Source: Rahnella ecdela (GTDB taxonomy: Bacteria; Pseudomonadota; Gammaproteobacteria; Enterobacterales; Enterobacteriaceae). Taken from it: DNA of 64,000 bases. Of the stretch, positions 54,287-63,995 are shown piece by piece. Each line of letters starts with the position of its first letter. Positions within the stretch are counted from its first letter, which is position 1. Both the position numbers and the translations under genes were made by a program. The notes below the pieces were generated by a model. That model was not told where the DNA came from, made no database searches, and saw only the letters and a program-made list of their open reading frames with translations. The DNA is taken from positions 62,001 through 126,000 of the forward strand of contig NZ_JAFMOY010000124.1 in assembly GCF_019049625.1 (NCBI RefSeq), read 5' to 3'.

Positions 54287-55626
54287 AAAAGCTTTTCATC
54301 CAGTTCTTTCTGTTGCTGCTGGTCTGCTTTATGGTCATGGCGATGCTGGTCGGGCTGGTCTATAAAGTCACCGCTGAGAAAACCGGCCGGCAGTCGATGA
54401 ACGATCTGATGAAAAGCTCGCTGTATTTAATGCGCAGTGAGCTCAGAGAAATCCCGATCAAAGACTGGAACAAGACCATCAATACGCTGGACCTGAATCT
54501 GTCTTTCAAACTGCACATTGAACCCCTCGGTAAACGCAAACTGAGTCCGCTGCTCGATCAACGCCTGAAAGACGGCGAAATTGTCGCACTCGATGATGAA
54601 TATACGTTTATCCAGCGCGTGCCGCGCAGCCATTACGTATTGGTGGTGGGGCCGATTCCGTATCTGTTTTACATGCACGAAATGCGCGTGCTCGATTTCG
54701 TTCTGTTAATGCTCATCGGCCTGTCGCTCGCGCTGCCCGTCTTTCTGTGGATGCGTCCGCACTGGCAGGATTTGCTGCGTCTGGAAAACTCCGCGCTGCG
54801 CCTGGGTAACGGGCATCTCGACGAACGTATTGATTTTGATTCGACCTCCAGCCTGAACCGTCTTGGCGTGGCGTTTAACCAGATGGCGGACAACATCAGC
54901 ACGCTGGTTGCCAGTAAAAAACTGCTGATCGACGGTATCGCGCATGAACTCCGCACACCGCTGGTACGCCTGCGTTACCGGCTGGCTATCAGTGAAAATT
55001 TACCCGAGGCGGAACAAAACGCCATCAACCGGGATATCGGACAGCTTGAAGCGCTGATTGATGAACTGCTGACGTATGCGCGCCTCGACCGGCCGCAGGT
55101 GACGCTGAATCTGGAAAAAGTCAATCTGGCGGAATGGCTGGAAGATAAAGTCGATGATTTCCGCATGATCACAGAGCGCACAATCCTTTACGACGCGCCG
55201 CAAAACAGCGATTTCGGCGGCGTGGATTTACGCCTGATGGAGCGTGTGCTGGATAATCTGGTCAATAACGGCCTACGTTATTCGCAGGAAACCCTGCGCG
55301 TCAGCCTGTGGCTGGACGGTGAACTGGCCTGTATGCAGGTCGAAGACGACGGGCCGGGCATTCCGCCGGAAGAACGCCAGCGGATCTTCGAACCGTTCGT
55401 GCGTCTGGACCCGAGCCGCGACCGTGCTACCGGTGGCTGCGGACTGGGACTGGCAATCGTCCATTCCATCGCCGTGGCATATCAGGGACGCATCGCCGTT
55501 GACAGCAGCCCGCTGGGCGGCGCCAGCTTGCGTTTCAGCTGGCCGGTAAAACCAACATTTAATCTGGCTATAGAACAGCCTAATAATGAAAATCAGGAAG
55601 GGAGCCATAATGACCATCGCATATAA
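54283..55626 (+). CDS. rstB: Sensor histidine kinase RstB
   Basis: Inner-membrane kinase of 447 residues: TM1 about 5-27, periplasmic domain about 28-135, TM2 about 138-158, HAMP, H-box GIAHELRTPLVRLRYRL (His near 222), N-box VLDNLVNNGLRYS, and G-boxes VEDDGPGIP and GGCGLGLAIVHSIA. Matches RstB in length and context. The gene overlaps the M32 carboxypeptidase by 17 bases at its 3' end. Confidence 0.94.
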   Translation: MKKLFIQFFLLLLVCFMVMAMLVGLVYKVTAEKTGRQSMNDLMKSSLYLMRSELREIPIKDWNKTINTLDLNLSFKLHIEPLGKRKLSPLLDQRLKDGEIVALDDEYTFIQRVPRSHYVLVVGPIPYLFYMHEMRVLDFVLLMLIGLSLALPVFLWMRPHWQDLLRLENSALRLGNGHLDERIDFDSTSSLNRLGVAFNQMADNISTLVASKKLLIDGIAHELRTPLVRLRYRLAISENLPEAEQNAINRDIGQLEALIDELLTYARLDRPQVTLNLEKVNLAEWLEDKVDDFRMITERTILYDAPQNSDFGGVDLRLMERVLDNLVNNGLRYSQETLRVSLWLDGELACMQVEDDGPGIPPEERQRIFEPFVRLDPSRDRATGGCGLGLAIVHSIAVAYQGRIAVDSSPLGGASLRFSWPVKPTFNLAIEQPNNENQEGSHNDHRI

Positions 55627-57091
55627 AAAACTACACGACACTTTTGCCCGCCTCTCCCGCTTTGGCCATTTATCGGCAATCGCAGGGTGGGACGCAGCCG
55701 CTATGATGCCTCCGGAAGGCGGACAAGCCCGTTCGGAAGCGTTGGCGGAACTGAGCGTGCTGACGCATCAGATCCTCACCGCGAAGCAAGTGGGTGAATG
55801 GCTGGAACAGGCGAGCGGCGAACAGCTTAATGACGTTGAACAGGCAAACCTGCGTGAAATGCGTCGTCATTATCAGCAGGCAGCTCTGCTGCCGGAAAGT
55901 CTGGTGCAGGCAAAATCACTGGCTGGCGCACGCTGCGAACAGGCATGGCGCATTCAGCGCAAAGGCAACGACTGGGAAGGTTTCGCTGATAACCTGAAAG
56001 AAGTGGTGAAACTGAGCCGTCAGGAAGCGCAGTTGCGTTCAGAAGCCGCAGGTATCAGCCGCTACGATGCCCTGCTCGATTTATATGAGCCGGGTATGAC
56101 GTCGCAAAAGCTCGATGTTCTGTTTGGCGATTTGAAAACCTGGTTGCCGGATTTGTTGCAGACCGTGGTCGAAAAGCAAAAATCCGAAACCCGCATTGCG
56201 CCGCAAGGCCCGTTTGATATCGAAAAGCAGCGTCAGCTCGGCCTGAAAGTAATGGAACGTCTGGGCTTTAACTTTGGCGCGGGTCGTCTGGATGTCAGTG
56301 CGCATCCATTCTGCGGCGGCGTGCCACAGGATGTGCGTATCACTACGCGCTACAATGAAGAAGAATTTCTCAGCGCCATGATGGGGGTGATCCACGAAAC
56401 CGGTCATGCGCGTTACGAACAAAATTTGCCAAAAGAATGGCTCGGCCAGCCGGTTTCTAACGCGCGATCTATGGGTGTGCATGAATCCCAGAGCCTGCTG
56501 TTTGAAATGCAATTAGGTTGCAGCGAGCCGTTCCTGAAATCTGTCTATCCGCTGGTTATCGAGCAGTTCGGTCATCGCGAAGGACTGGATGAAAGCAACT
56601 TTATGAAACTGAATCAGCGTGTTCAGCCTGGTTTCATCCGTGTTGATGCTGATGAACTGAGCTATCCGGCTCACGTGATTTTGCGTTATGAAATTGAAAA
56701 AGCGCTGATGGAAGGCGAAATCGAAGTCGATGATATTCCGGCCTTGTGGAACAGCAAGATGAAGGAATATCTGGGCATCAATACGGTCGGCAACTACCGC
56801 GACGGTTGTATGCAGGACATTCACTGGACCGATGGCGGCTTTGGTTATTTCCCGACGTATACGCTGGGTGCCATGTATGCCGCGCAGTTGTTCCAGACGG
56901 CCAACAAAGCTATTCCAACGTTGCAGGACGATATCGTGCGCGGTGACCTGACGGCGTTGTTCCAGTGGTTGCAGCAAAATATCTGGCAGCACGGCAGCCG
57001 TTTCTCGACGGATCAGCTGATTAAGAATGCCACCGGCGAAACGCTGAATCCGGCGTTCTTCCGCACGCATCTTGAAAGCCGCTACCTGTAA
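55610..57091 (+). CDS. Carboxypeptidase Taq family metallopeptidase (M32)
   Basis: Zinc carboxypeptidase of 493 residues. The HETGH zinc motif lies at 262-266 and the third ligand region is VHESQSLLFE (291 onward); GYFPTYTLGAMYAAQL and the DIHW stretch are also typical of M32 peptidases. Cytoplasmic; it trims C-terminal residues from peptides with broad specificity in known members. I took the ATG at 55610 with AAGGGAGCC upstream; a start at 55586 would lie deeper in rstB. It overlaps rstB by 17 bases, so it is probably cotranslated with the two-component system, an unusual partner. A perfect terminator follows. Confidence 0.93.
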   Translation: MTIAYKKLHDTFARLSRFGHLSAIAGWDAAAMMPPEGGQARSEALAELSVLTHQILTAKQVGEWLEQASGEQLNDVEQANLREMRRHYQQAALLPESLVQAKSLAGARCEQAWRIQRKGNDWEGFADNLKEVVKLSRQEAQLRSEAAGISRYDALLDLYEPGMTSQKLDVLFGDLKTWLPDLLQTVVEKQKSETRIAPQGPFDIEKQRQLGLKVMERLGFNFGAGRLDVSAHPFCGGVPQDVRITTRYNEEEFLSAMMGVIHETGHARYEQNLPKEWLGQPVSNARSMGVHESQSLLFEMQLGCSEPFLKSVYPLVIEQFGHREGLDESNFMKLNQRVQPGFIRVDADELSYPAHVILRYEIEKALMEGEIEVDDIPALWNSKMKEYLGINTVGNYRDGCMQDIHWTDGGFGYFPTYTLGAMYAAQLFQTANKAIPTLQDDIVRGDLTALFQWLQQNIWQHGSRFSTDQLIKNATGETLNPAFFRTHLESRYL

Positions 57092-57113
57092 TTCAGCGGT
57101 AATACATCGGTAA

Positions 57114-57147
57114 AAGAACACCTCCTTTTTCCAAAGGAGGTGTTCTT
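57114..57147. terminator. Bidirectional intrinsic terminator
   Basis: AAGAACACCTCCTTT (57114-57128) pairs perfectly with AAAGGAGGTGTTCTT (57133-57147) over a 4-base loop. It separates the convergent carboxypeptidase and rhamnosidase genes. Confidence 0.93.
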
Positions 57148-57170
57148 CAACTTTCTGCTTCTTTATCTGT

Positions 57171-59831
57171 TTATTCCGCTACGAGATATTTCAGCCGGTA
57201 TTCTCCTGAACCGACCTCTGCGCTAAATCCTTCAGCTTTGCGGATAAAATCAACGCCATCCGCTTCAAGCAATGTTACACCGCCGGTCAGCACTACGGTG
57301 GCGGAAGTATTTGCCGGAACCCTCACAAACAGGCTCACCTCTTTACCACTGACTTCCCAACGAACACCAATTGAACCATATACCGAGTGATATCGGGTTT
57401 CCAGCCAGTTCAGGCCGCCACCGGTCAGCGGTTTGATGATGAAATGCTTGAATCCAGGCTGTTCCTCGTCGGCTTCAATCCCCGCCGCCACGCGGTAAAG
57501 CCATTCGCCCACTGCGCCGTAGGCATAGTGATTGAAGGAATTCATGTCCGCGCTCCACATACTGCCGTCCGGCTTAATGCCATCCCAGTGTTCCCAGATG
57601 GTAGTGGCACCGGCTTTCACCTGATACAGCCAGGACGGGAAGTCGTCTTTCAGCAGTAAATTCCACGCTTCTTTAATGCGACCGTTCTGACTCAGCGCAT
57701 GGCAGAAATACGGCGTACCGACAAATCCGGTGACCAGATGTCCGTCATGTTCGTTGAGCAATTCGACCAATGTATCGGTCGTTCTCTGGCGAAACGCCTC
57801 AGGCACCAGATTGAAATACAGCGCCAGAATATGCGCGGTTTGCGTTCTGGCTGCCAGACGCCCGGACGGCGTGAAGAACTCCTCCTGAAAACGCCTGACG
57901 ATCGCCTGATGCAGGGCATTGTAATGTTGATAGTCCGCATCGCGCTTAAGCACTTTGGCTGCTTTAGCGAACAATTGCGTGGAGTAAGCGTAATACGCCG
58001 TACAGGTAAGCTCGTTTGGCGTGGCCCCGAAGTAACTGCCCTCTTTGGCGTCCAGCGCCACCCAGTCACCAAACTGCAATTTGTAGTGCCAGATATGGTT
58101 TTCGGCATGAGCCGTCATAAAATCAATCCAGCCTTTCATGCTGGCGTACTGATTTTTCAGCACTCTGGTATCGCCATACATCAGGTACATCGTCCACGGA
58201 TTGATCACCGCCGCATCCGCCCATGCCGACGCAGAATGAGTTCCGCCTTCCGACAGCAAACGGTCTTTGCCACAATAGCCGGTCAGGATGTCCGGGATCA
58301 CGTGCGGCACGCCGCCTTCCGGCGTCTGGTCATAACGAAGATCGGTCAGCCATTTGGCAAAGAAATTGCGGGTTTGCATCAGATAGCTGGCCGTACGGCA
58401 AAAAATCTGCGCATCTCCTGTCCAGCCCAATCGTTCATCTCGCTGCGGACAGTCTGTCGGCACATCGATAAAGTTACCTTTCAGGCCCCACAAAATATTG
58501 TGATGTAACTGATTGAGTTCAGGGTCTGAGCAGGCGAAATAGCCGGTCTGTTCCATTGAGGAATGCAAAACAATCGCCGTAAAATTATTCAGCTCCAGTT
58601 GTGCCGGATACTCTTCGACTTTCACATAACGGAAGCCCTGCCAGGTAAAGTGCGGATGCCAGGTTTCTTCGCCCTCACCTTTGAGCACATATTCCGTGCG
58701 CTGCGTGGCTGTGCGCAGATTATCCAGATACACATTGCCCGCAGCATCCAGCACTTCGAAGTGGTGCAATACCACTTTATCGCCCGCGTTCCCGCGAATC
58801 TTAAATTCCACCCATCCACTGAGATTCTGACCGAAGTCCATCACGGTATCGCCCTGCGGCGTGGTGATAAGTGCAACCGGTTTAAGTACGTCCATTTTCC
58901 TGACTGTGTTACTTCCCTGCGCGACCAGCGTGGATTTTTCATGTGTCACACGACTGACCGGACGCCAGTGCGCATCTGAAAAACCTTTCGCACACCAGCC
59001 GGGGATTTCCCTGCGCGCATCGTAAATTTCACCGTCGTAAATTTCTGAAAACAGAATGGCCGAATCATGCGCTTTCCAGCTTTCATCAGTCATCACAATA
59101 TCCTGTGATCCATCTTTATAATTAATGACCAGCCGGGAAATAAGCGCCGTTTGTTCACCATAATAATTACGATGACGGCTGAAACCCATATCCCCTTTAT
59201 ACCAGCCAGCGCCTGTTATTGCGCCAATGACATTTTCACCGTTTTCCAAAGTATCTGTCAGATTATAGGTCTGATAAAGTAAGTGATTGTAATAACTCGT
59301 CCAACCAGGCGTCAGGGCATCTTCTCCGACTTTACGACCATTAAGATGTAATTCATAAAGCCCAAGCGCGCTGACATGAATAAACGCTGACTGAATTTCT
59401 TCTGCCCGGTTAAGAAAAAATGATTTTCGCAACAATGTGCCTGCTGAATTATCTTTATCAACGGGCGTTTCGGCAGAAATAAAATCAGCCTGCCATTCGT
59501 GGGGATAAAGTACGCCGGAGATCATTTTTGCAGGCGAACTCCAGTTACTGGTTTGCCCGTGATTATCCCGCACCTGGACGCGAATAAAATACAGCTGCGA
59601 GGACGTCATCATAAGTTCTGTCAGGGCGACATTATTTGAACATTCGCATTCCTGCCATTCGCCGTGAAGTAAAATATGATCGAAGCCCTTTTCATGGCTG
59701 ATCTGGATCCGATATGCGGTTTGCCGGACATTTCGGTTAGCACTTTCAATTTCCCAGCCCAGCACAGGAAGTTCCTGCACACCTGATAATGCGGACTCCT
59801 GATTGAGTGTAAGTCGGGTGACTGCGAGCAT
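57171..59831 (-). CDS. Alpha-L-rhamnosidase (GH78)
   Basis: Hydrolyses terminal alpha-L-rhamnose from plant glycosides or rhamnogalacturonan fragments. The 886-residue protein has N-terminal fibronectin-like and carbohydrate-binding regions (about 1-420), the (alpha/alpha)6 catalytic domain (about 430-790) and a C-terminal beta domain. Catalytic motif DCPQRDERLGW at 460-470, with the proposed acid Glu466, and the second acid Glu747 in TTIWEHWDG. No signal peptide is evident, so it is expected to be cytoplasmic and to act on imported glycosides, in agreement with the MFS transporter next to it. GAGGAG precedes the ATG at 59831. Confidence 0.93.
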   Translation of the reverse strand: MLAVTRLTLNQESALSGVQELPVLGWEIESANRNVRQTAYRIQISHEKGFDHILLHGEWQECECSNNVALTELMMTSSQLYFIRVQVRDNHGQTSNWSSPAKMISGVLYPHEWQADFISAETPVDKDNSAGTLLRKSFFLNRAEEIQSAFIHVSALGLYELHLNGRKVGEDALTPGWTSYYNHLLYQTYNLTDTLENGENVIGAITGAGWYKGDMGFSRHRNYYGEQTALISRLVINYKDGSQDIVMTDESWKAHDSAILFSEIYDGEIYDARREIPGWCAKGFSDAHWRPVSRVTHEKSTLVAQGSNTVRKMDVLKPVALITTPQGDTVMDFGQNLSGWVEFKIRGNAGDKVVLHHFEVLDAAGNVYLDNLRTATQRTEYVLKGEGEETWHPHFTWQGFRYVKVEEYPAQLELNNFTAIVLHSSMEQTGYFACSDPELNQLHHNILWGLKGNFIDVPTDCPQRDERLGWTGDAQIFCRTASYLMQTRNFFAKWLTDLRYDQTPEGGVPHVIPDILTGYCGKDRLLSEGGTHSASAWADAAVINPWTMYLMYGDTRVLKNQYASMKGWIDFMTAHAENHIWHYKLQFGDWVALDAKEGSYFGATPNELTCTAYYAYSTQLFAKAAKVLKRDADYQHYNALHQAIVRRFQEEFFTPSGRLAARTQTAHILALYFNLVPEAFRQRTTDTLVELLNEHDGHLVTGFVGTPYFCHALSQNGRIKEAWNLLLKDDFPSWLYQVKAGATTIWEHWDGIKPDGSMWSADMNSFNHYAYGAVGEWLYRVAAGIEADEEQPGFKHFIIKPLTGGGLNWLETRYHSVYGSIGVRWEVSGKEVSLFVRVPANTSATVVLTGGVTLLEADGVDFIRKAEGFSAEVGSGEYRLKYLVAE

Positions 59832-59876
59832 ATTTCGTGACTCCTCGTGTAATTTCCTGAGCGGTAGAATGAATAA

Positions 59877-61175
59877 TTAAAGTTGTTTGACGACAGATGA
59901 CGGATATTCCGACGATGACTCTTTAATAAGTACACCGGCTTCGCTGTTAAATTCGTTTCGTTGCTTACCGTGGAAACAGATCCAGCCAATGAATAATCCG
60001 CCAGCCACTGTGGCGGATAACAGGGTATAAAGCACCTGAGGCCCGGCTTCGAGCAGCAGCGGTGTAATGAATGCCAGCACACCGCATAATAATCTTGAGA
60101 TTGAAACGATCACGCCCTGTGCCGTAGATCGCAGCATGGTCGGGAAAGATTCCTGCGACCAGACTTTCATTATTCCTTCAAAGGCCAGACCGCTGCCAAT
60201 TGCAGTAAAGAATAAACAGCAGAACCAGGAAGCCGGGGAGAAATTAAATATTACCGGCAGGAAAAATCCGCCTGCGAAACAGAATGCGCCCAGAATAAAT
60301 GCGGGAATACGTTTTGGCGTATCAACAAACCGCATAAACATGATCCCGGCAAATACCCCGACCGGCATCGTCAGCAGATTCCACATTGAGTTTTGCTCAA
60401 CGGAAATCCCCACCACATTGACCGCAATATAGGTCCCGAACTGACCGCCGGTATTCGCCGCAAGATTGGTAAACGCGTAGAACAGACACAGGGCAATAAA
60501 TGGCCACAGATATTTTCCGTGCAGGAGATCTTTAAATGCTGCTTTTTGTGCACGAACCGTCACGATTCCGGCGCGGCGTTCATTACGCGCCGTCAGCCAT
60601 AACGACGATTCCGGGATTGTGCAGCGCAAAGCCAGCAAAACGACGGCCACCGTGCAGACATGCAGATACATAATCTGTGCGCCGGGCCGGCCCCATCCGC
60701 CGACCACGGACGAAATCGCCATCGTCGTGCCAATGCCTAAAAACCACAGCAGGTTTGACAGCCCGATTATCTTGCCGCGATTTTTGTCCGTTGCCGCTTC
60801 AGCAATGGTTGCCAGAGAAACCGGTAAATCCGCGCCGGTAGCCAACCCGACCAGCAACGTACCGGCCAGCAGCAGCGGGAACGTTTCACCGAATGCCAGC
60901 AATAACGTACCGGCGATGATCATCATCATGGTGGCAATAAACACTTTGCGTCTGCCGTAACAGTCGCCCAGTCTTCCTCCCGTCAGTGCGCCCAGCGCAA
61001 TGCTCAGCGTTAATATTCCGGAAAGAATGCCTATTTGAACAACAGTAGTGCCGATCGTTTTCTGATATATCACCAGAGCAGTTCCGTTGGAAACAATGGC
61101 GGCAGAATCAATATATGACGCCATGCCGGATACCACCCCAACGTACCAGGGATTAAGCTGTTTAGTGGTTGACAT
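59877..61175 (-). CDS. MFS transporter, sugar-porter-like
   Basis: Proton-coupled carrier of 432 residues with about 12 hydrophobic segments. Motif A appears as GGRLGDCYGRRKVF and the central loop as PESSLWLTARNERRAG, a sugar-porter feature (PESPRWL-like). It precedes the rhamnosidase by 45 bases in the same orientation and probably supplies it with rhamnosylated substrates or rhamnose (inference). AAGGGC lies ahead of the ATG at 61175. Substrate not determinable from sequence. Confidence 0.85.
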   Translation of the reverse strand: MSTTKQLNPWYVGVVSGMASYIDSAAIVSNGTALVIYQKTIGTTVVQIGILSGILTLSIALGALTGGRLGDCYGRRKVFIATMMMIIAGTLLLAFGETFPLLLAGTLLVGLATGADLPVSLATIAEAATDKNRGKIIGLSNLLWFLGIGTTMAISSVVGGWGRPGAQIMYLHVCTVAVVLLALRCTIPESSLWLTARNERRAGIVTVRAQKAAFKDLLHGKYLWPFIALCLFYAFTNLAANTGGQFGTYIAVNVVGISVEQNSMWNLLTMPVGVFAGIMFMRFVDTPKRIPAFILGAFCFAGGFFLPVIFNFSPASWFCCLFFTAIGSGLAFEGIMKVWSQESFPTMLRSTAQGVIVSISRLLCGVLAFITPLLLEAGPQVLYTLLSATVAGGLFIGWICFHGKQRNEFNSEAGVLIKESSSEYPSSVVKQL

Positions 61176-61293
61176 AATAATGCCCTTCAGAGGTAACGGT
61201 GAATTAATAAGTCCGTGAGAGATCCTTTCTTTTACTGTTATTATGATTTTTTATTTATTACTTTTAACAATGAATTTTTATCAATAACCTTTA

Positions 61294-62163
61294 CTAATTA
61301 TCCGGCGTGGAAATAACACTATTACTCACCCGCATTCTTTCCTGTGTTGGCGTGCGGTTAAATTGTTTTCTGTACGCCTCCGTCAATCTGGATGTAGTAG
61401 AAAAACCGCATAATGTCGCTATTTTTCCGACTGACAAATCTGAAGTGCGCAGTAACTCTTGTGTTTTCAATAAACGATAACGTTGCTGGAATTTTTCTGG
61501 CGTATAACCGGTAATCTCTTTTACAAATCTGAACATGGTTCTTTTTGCCACGCCACTTTCTTCACATAAATAATTCCAGTTAATACTGCACGTATAATTC
61601 TCGCGCAAATAATTGAGCAGATGTCGCTTACCGGAATCTGTCGGGGTGGCACGGTATTCTCTGCGTGTAGCACACTGATACAACATGACAATCATTGATA
61701 ATAAACAGGACTCAGCCGTAGCAAAGTAAGTATTGTCATACCGGGCATCACACTGACGGGTTATCTTATCGGTCAGTTCAATAACTTGCACCAGTTCCTC
61801 ATCCGTTAACCCGCCGCGACGTTTTTTCATCGAAGCGGTATACTCTTTAATTCCCGCTGTCAATACGTCGATATTACTGATGAAATGGAATGGGCGGTCT
61901 TTGTGTAGCAGAATATTGGTAATTGACAAATTATTAGTGGATTCATAACAGTGAACATCATGCGCACTGACGATGAAAAAATCACCTTTATGAATAAATT
62001 CCGCCTGATCGTTGATGATATGAAACCCGCTGCCATTACGCACAATAACCAGCTCATCAAATTCATGCCCGTGTACATCTTCCATCGACTGACGGTTCAT
62101 ATCGAATAAACTAAAAGCATGCTCTTCGGAGAGAAAGAAATCGGCAACCTTAAGTATTTTCAT
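61294..62163 (-). CDS. AraC-family regulator, RhaS/RhaR-like
   Basis: Regulator of 289 residues. The N-terminal cupin domain has the RhaS-like VHGHEFDELVIVRNGSGFHI pattern, and the C-terminal double HTH (about 185-285) has NYLCEESGVAKRTMFRFVKE and GKIATLCGFSTTSRLTEAYR. It is upstream of the transporter and rhamnosidase on the same strand with a gap of 118 bases, so a rhamnoside-responsive activator role is likely. The E. coli rhamnose genes themselves are not in the window. Identity as RhaS or RhaR is not claimed. Confidence 0.85.
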   Translation of the reverse strand: MKILKVADFFLSEEHAFSLFDMNRQSMEDVHGHEFDELVIVRNGSGFHIINDQAEFIHKGDFFIVSAHDVHCYESTNNLSITNILLHKDRPFHFISNIDVLTAGIKEYTASMKKRRGGLTDEELVQVIELTDKITRQCDARYDNTYFATAESCLLSMIVMLYQCATRREYRATPTDSGKRHLLNYLRENYTCSINWNYLCEESGVAKRTMFRFVKEITGYTPEKFQQRYRLLKTQELLRTSDLSVGKIATLCGFSTTSRLTEAYRKQFNRTPTQERMRVSNSVISTPDN

Positions 62164-62353
62164 GCATTCACCGGGCTTATAATTAATATTTTAGACTGGG
62201 AACTTCCGAGCATCATTAAATATATCCTGTCGATAAAAAGATTAAACCGTAATAATTATGACAAGTCTATACGACGAACTGGCACTGTGGCGTAACCGCC
62301 CGTGACATTTGTTTCATTTTTGTATCAGAAATCTCATTTCAGGATCACAGGAC

Positions 62354-62379
62354 AAAAAAAAGCACAGACTGAGCTGCGC
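62354..62379 (-). terminator. Intrinsic terminator after the GntR gene
   Basis: On the minus strand GCGCAG (62379-62374) pairs with CTGTGC (62367-62362), with one G-T pair, followed by a run of eight T. It lies 35 bases after the regulator stop and ends the SDR-GntR unit. Confidence 0.85.
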
Positions 62380-62413
62380 TTCGGGGGAGAAAATGAAACG
62401 GGTTCGATGAAAG

Positions 62414-63124
62414 TTACGGCTCAGTGAGCCGGTGCTTGTGCCCTTTCATCAGACTCAGCGATGCTGAAAATGCGGCGCCCTCATCTCCGGCCATAATGGC
62501 TTCATAGATCCTTTTATGCTCATTCAGGCACATACCGCCTTCTTTTGAAGAATACTCAAAGAACCATTTGAAAATGGTGGTCAGCACGTTGCCGAATGGC
62601 ACATAAAAACAGTTACCAGAGGCAATAAAAATCATCCGGTGAAATTTGGTATCAATCTCCACCCACTGCTCCGCATCAAAATTTTCAGCGACATGGCACA
62701 TCTGGCGGTAAATTCGTGAAAGTTCGATGCGCTGTTCTTTGCTGGCATTGACGGCGGCAAGCGCAGTGGCATGCGGCTCTATGGCTTTGCGAAACTCCAG
62801 AAACTGGTGATAGATTTCTTCCGTCGCTTCCATGCCCTGCATCCATTCCAGCAGCTGCGGATCCAGCATATTCCATTGCGCACGCTCTTTAATGCGAGTG
62901 CCGATTTTAGGGCGCGACTCGAGTAATCCTTTCGAGGTCAGCAATTTCAGCGCCTCCCGCAGCGCTGTGCGGCTGACGCCAAACTGTTCGCCCAGTTCGA
63001 TTTCACTCGGCAAAATGGCGCCTGACGCCAGTTCGCCTGAAAGAATTTTACGCGCGATATCACGGGCGATATGCGTATTCAGGCCACGGGTCATACCTGC
63101 GGCGGTTTCAAACTGCATCGTCAT
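62414..63124 (-). CDS. GntR/FadR-family regulator, DgoR-like pattern
   Basis: Regulator of 236 residues. Winged HTH (about 15-80; LPSEIELGEQFGVSRTALREAL) and FCD domain with IDTKFHRMIFIASGN and LNEHKRIYEAIMAGD. The linker QWNMLDPQLLEWM resembles that of DgoR, which controls galactonate use, so a sugar-acid ligand is plausible but unproven. AGGGAAGA precedes the ATG at 63124. The SDR gene lies 94 bases upstream on the same strand and may belong to the same unit. Confidence 0.85.
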   Translation of the reverse strand: MTMQFETAAGMTRGLNTHIARDIARKILSGELASGAILPSEIELGEQFGVSRTALREALKLLTSKGLLESRPKIGTRIKERAQWNMLDPQLLEWMQGMEATEEIYHQFLEFRKAIEPHATALAAVNASKEQRIELSRIYRQMCHVAENFDAEQWVEIDTKFHRMIFIASGNCFYVPFGNVLTTIFKWFFEYSSKEGGMCLNEHKRIYEAIMAGDEGAAFSASLSLMKGHKHRLTEP

Positions 63125-63218
63125 ATTCTTCCCTTTTTACTGTGCAGATTGCCGACATCATAGTTCAGGCGACGGCACGCTGCATGCGTCCGCCGCGCTG
63201 AAACGTCCAAACTGTGCG

Positions 63219-63995
63219 CTACGGCGCCATCTGGCCGCCATTGATGTCTAATATCTGGCCGGTAATGTAACCGCTACAAGCGTGCGAGGCGAAAAACAGG
63301 TAAGACGGCGCCAGTTCTTCGGCGGTGCCGAAACGCCCCATCGCGATGGAACCGGCGATTTTTTCGCGCACTTCTGCACTTTTATCCGCATGGAACACGG
63401 TGTCGATAGTGCCCGGCGCAATGACGTTAAAACGAATGTTGTCTTTGGTGAATTCTTTCACCCAGTTACGATGCACGTTGTGCAGCCAGGCTTTTGAGGC
63501 GGCATAGAGACTGGCTCCCGGCCCGCCGCCTTCACGTCCTGCAATCGAACCGGTGCTGATCACCGACGTGGTTTTGCCGCTTTGTTTCGCTGCGTGACGT
63601 AAATGCGGGATGGCGAATTTCGTGACCATCAGCGCCGAACGGGCGTTTAAATCCATGACCTGGTCGTAAAATTCGTCGTCGATGTTTTCCAGCCCCTGAC
63701 GTCCGCCCAGACCGCCCGCGTTATTGATAAGCACGTCGATGCCGCCAAAACGTTCGACGAAGTTTGCCACCAGCGCTTCGCACTCAGCCGATTTCGTGAC
63801 ATCTGCGCCGAAAAACACCACTTCGCCGCCGTTTTTGGCAATCTCAGCCGCCAGTTTTTCGAGACTTGCATCGTGGCGATGGCCGTTAATCCCGACCTTC
63901 GCGCCCGCTGCGGCAAATGCCTGCGCCGCCGCCAGACCGATGCCTTTGGTAGAACCGGTAATCAAAACGCGCTGACCTTTCAAATCGTTAAACAT
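63219..63995 (-). CDS. Short-chain dehydrogenase/reductase
   Basis: NAD(P)-dependent oxidoreductase of 258 residues. Cofactor motif TGSTKGIG (13-20), NNAG (91-94), and the catalytic Ser147/150, Tyr164 and Lys168 in ISTGSIAGREGG and SLYAASKAW. C-terminal GQILDINGGQ is also typical. The substrate is unknown; the linked GntR regulator suggests a sugar or sugar-acid dehydrogenase. The ATG at 63995 is five bases from the window end, so upstream signals cannot be judged. A larger operon may continue to the right. Confidence 0.88.
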   Translation of the reverse strand: MFNDLKGQRVLITGSTKGIGLAAAQAFAAAGAKVGINGHRHDASLEKLAAEIAKNGGEVVFFGADVTKSAECEALVANFVERFGGIDVLINNAGGLGGRQGLENIDDEFYDQVMDLNARSALMVTKFAIPHLRHAAKQSGKTTSVISTGSIAGREGGGPGASLYAASKAWLHNVHRNWVKEFTKDNIRFNVIAPGTIDTVFHADKSAEVREKIAGSIAMGRFGTAEELAPSYLFFASHACSGYITGQILDINGGQMAP

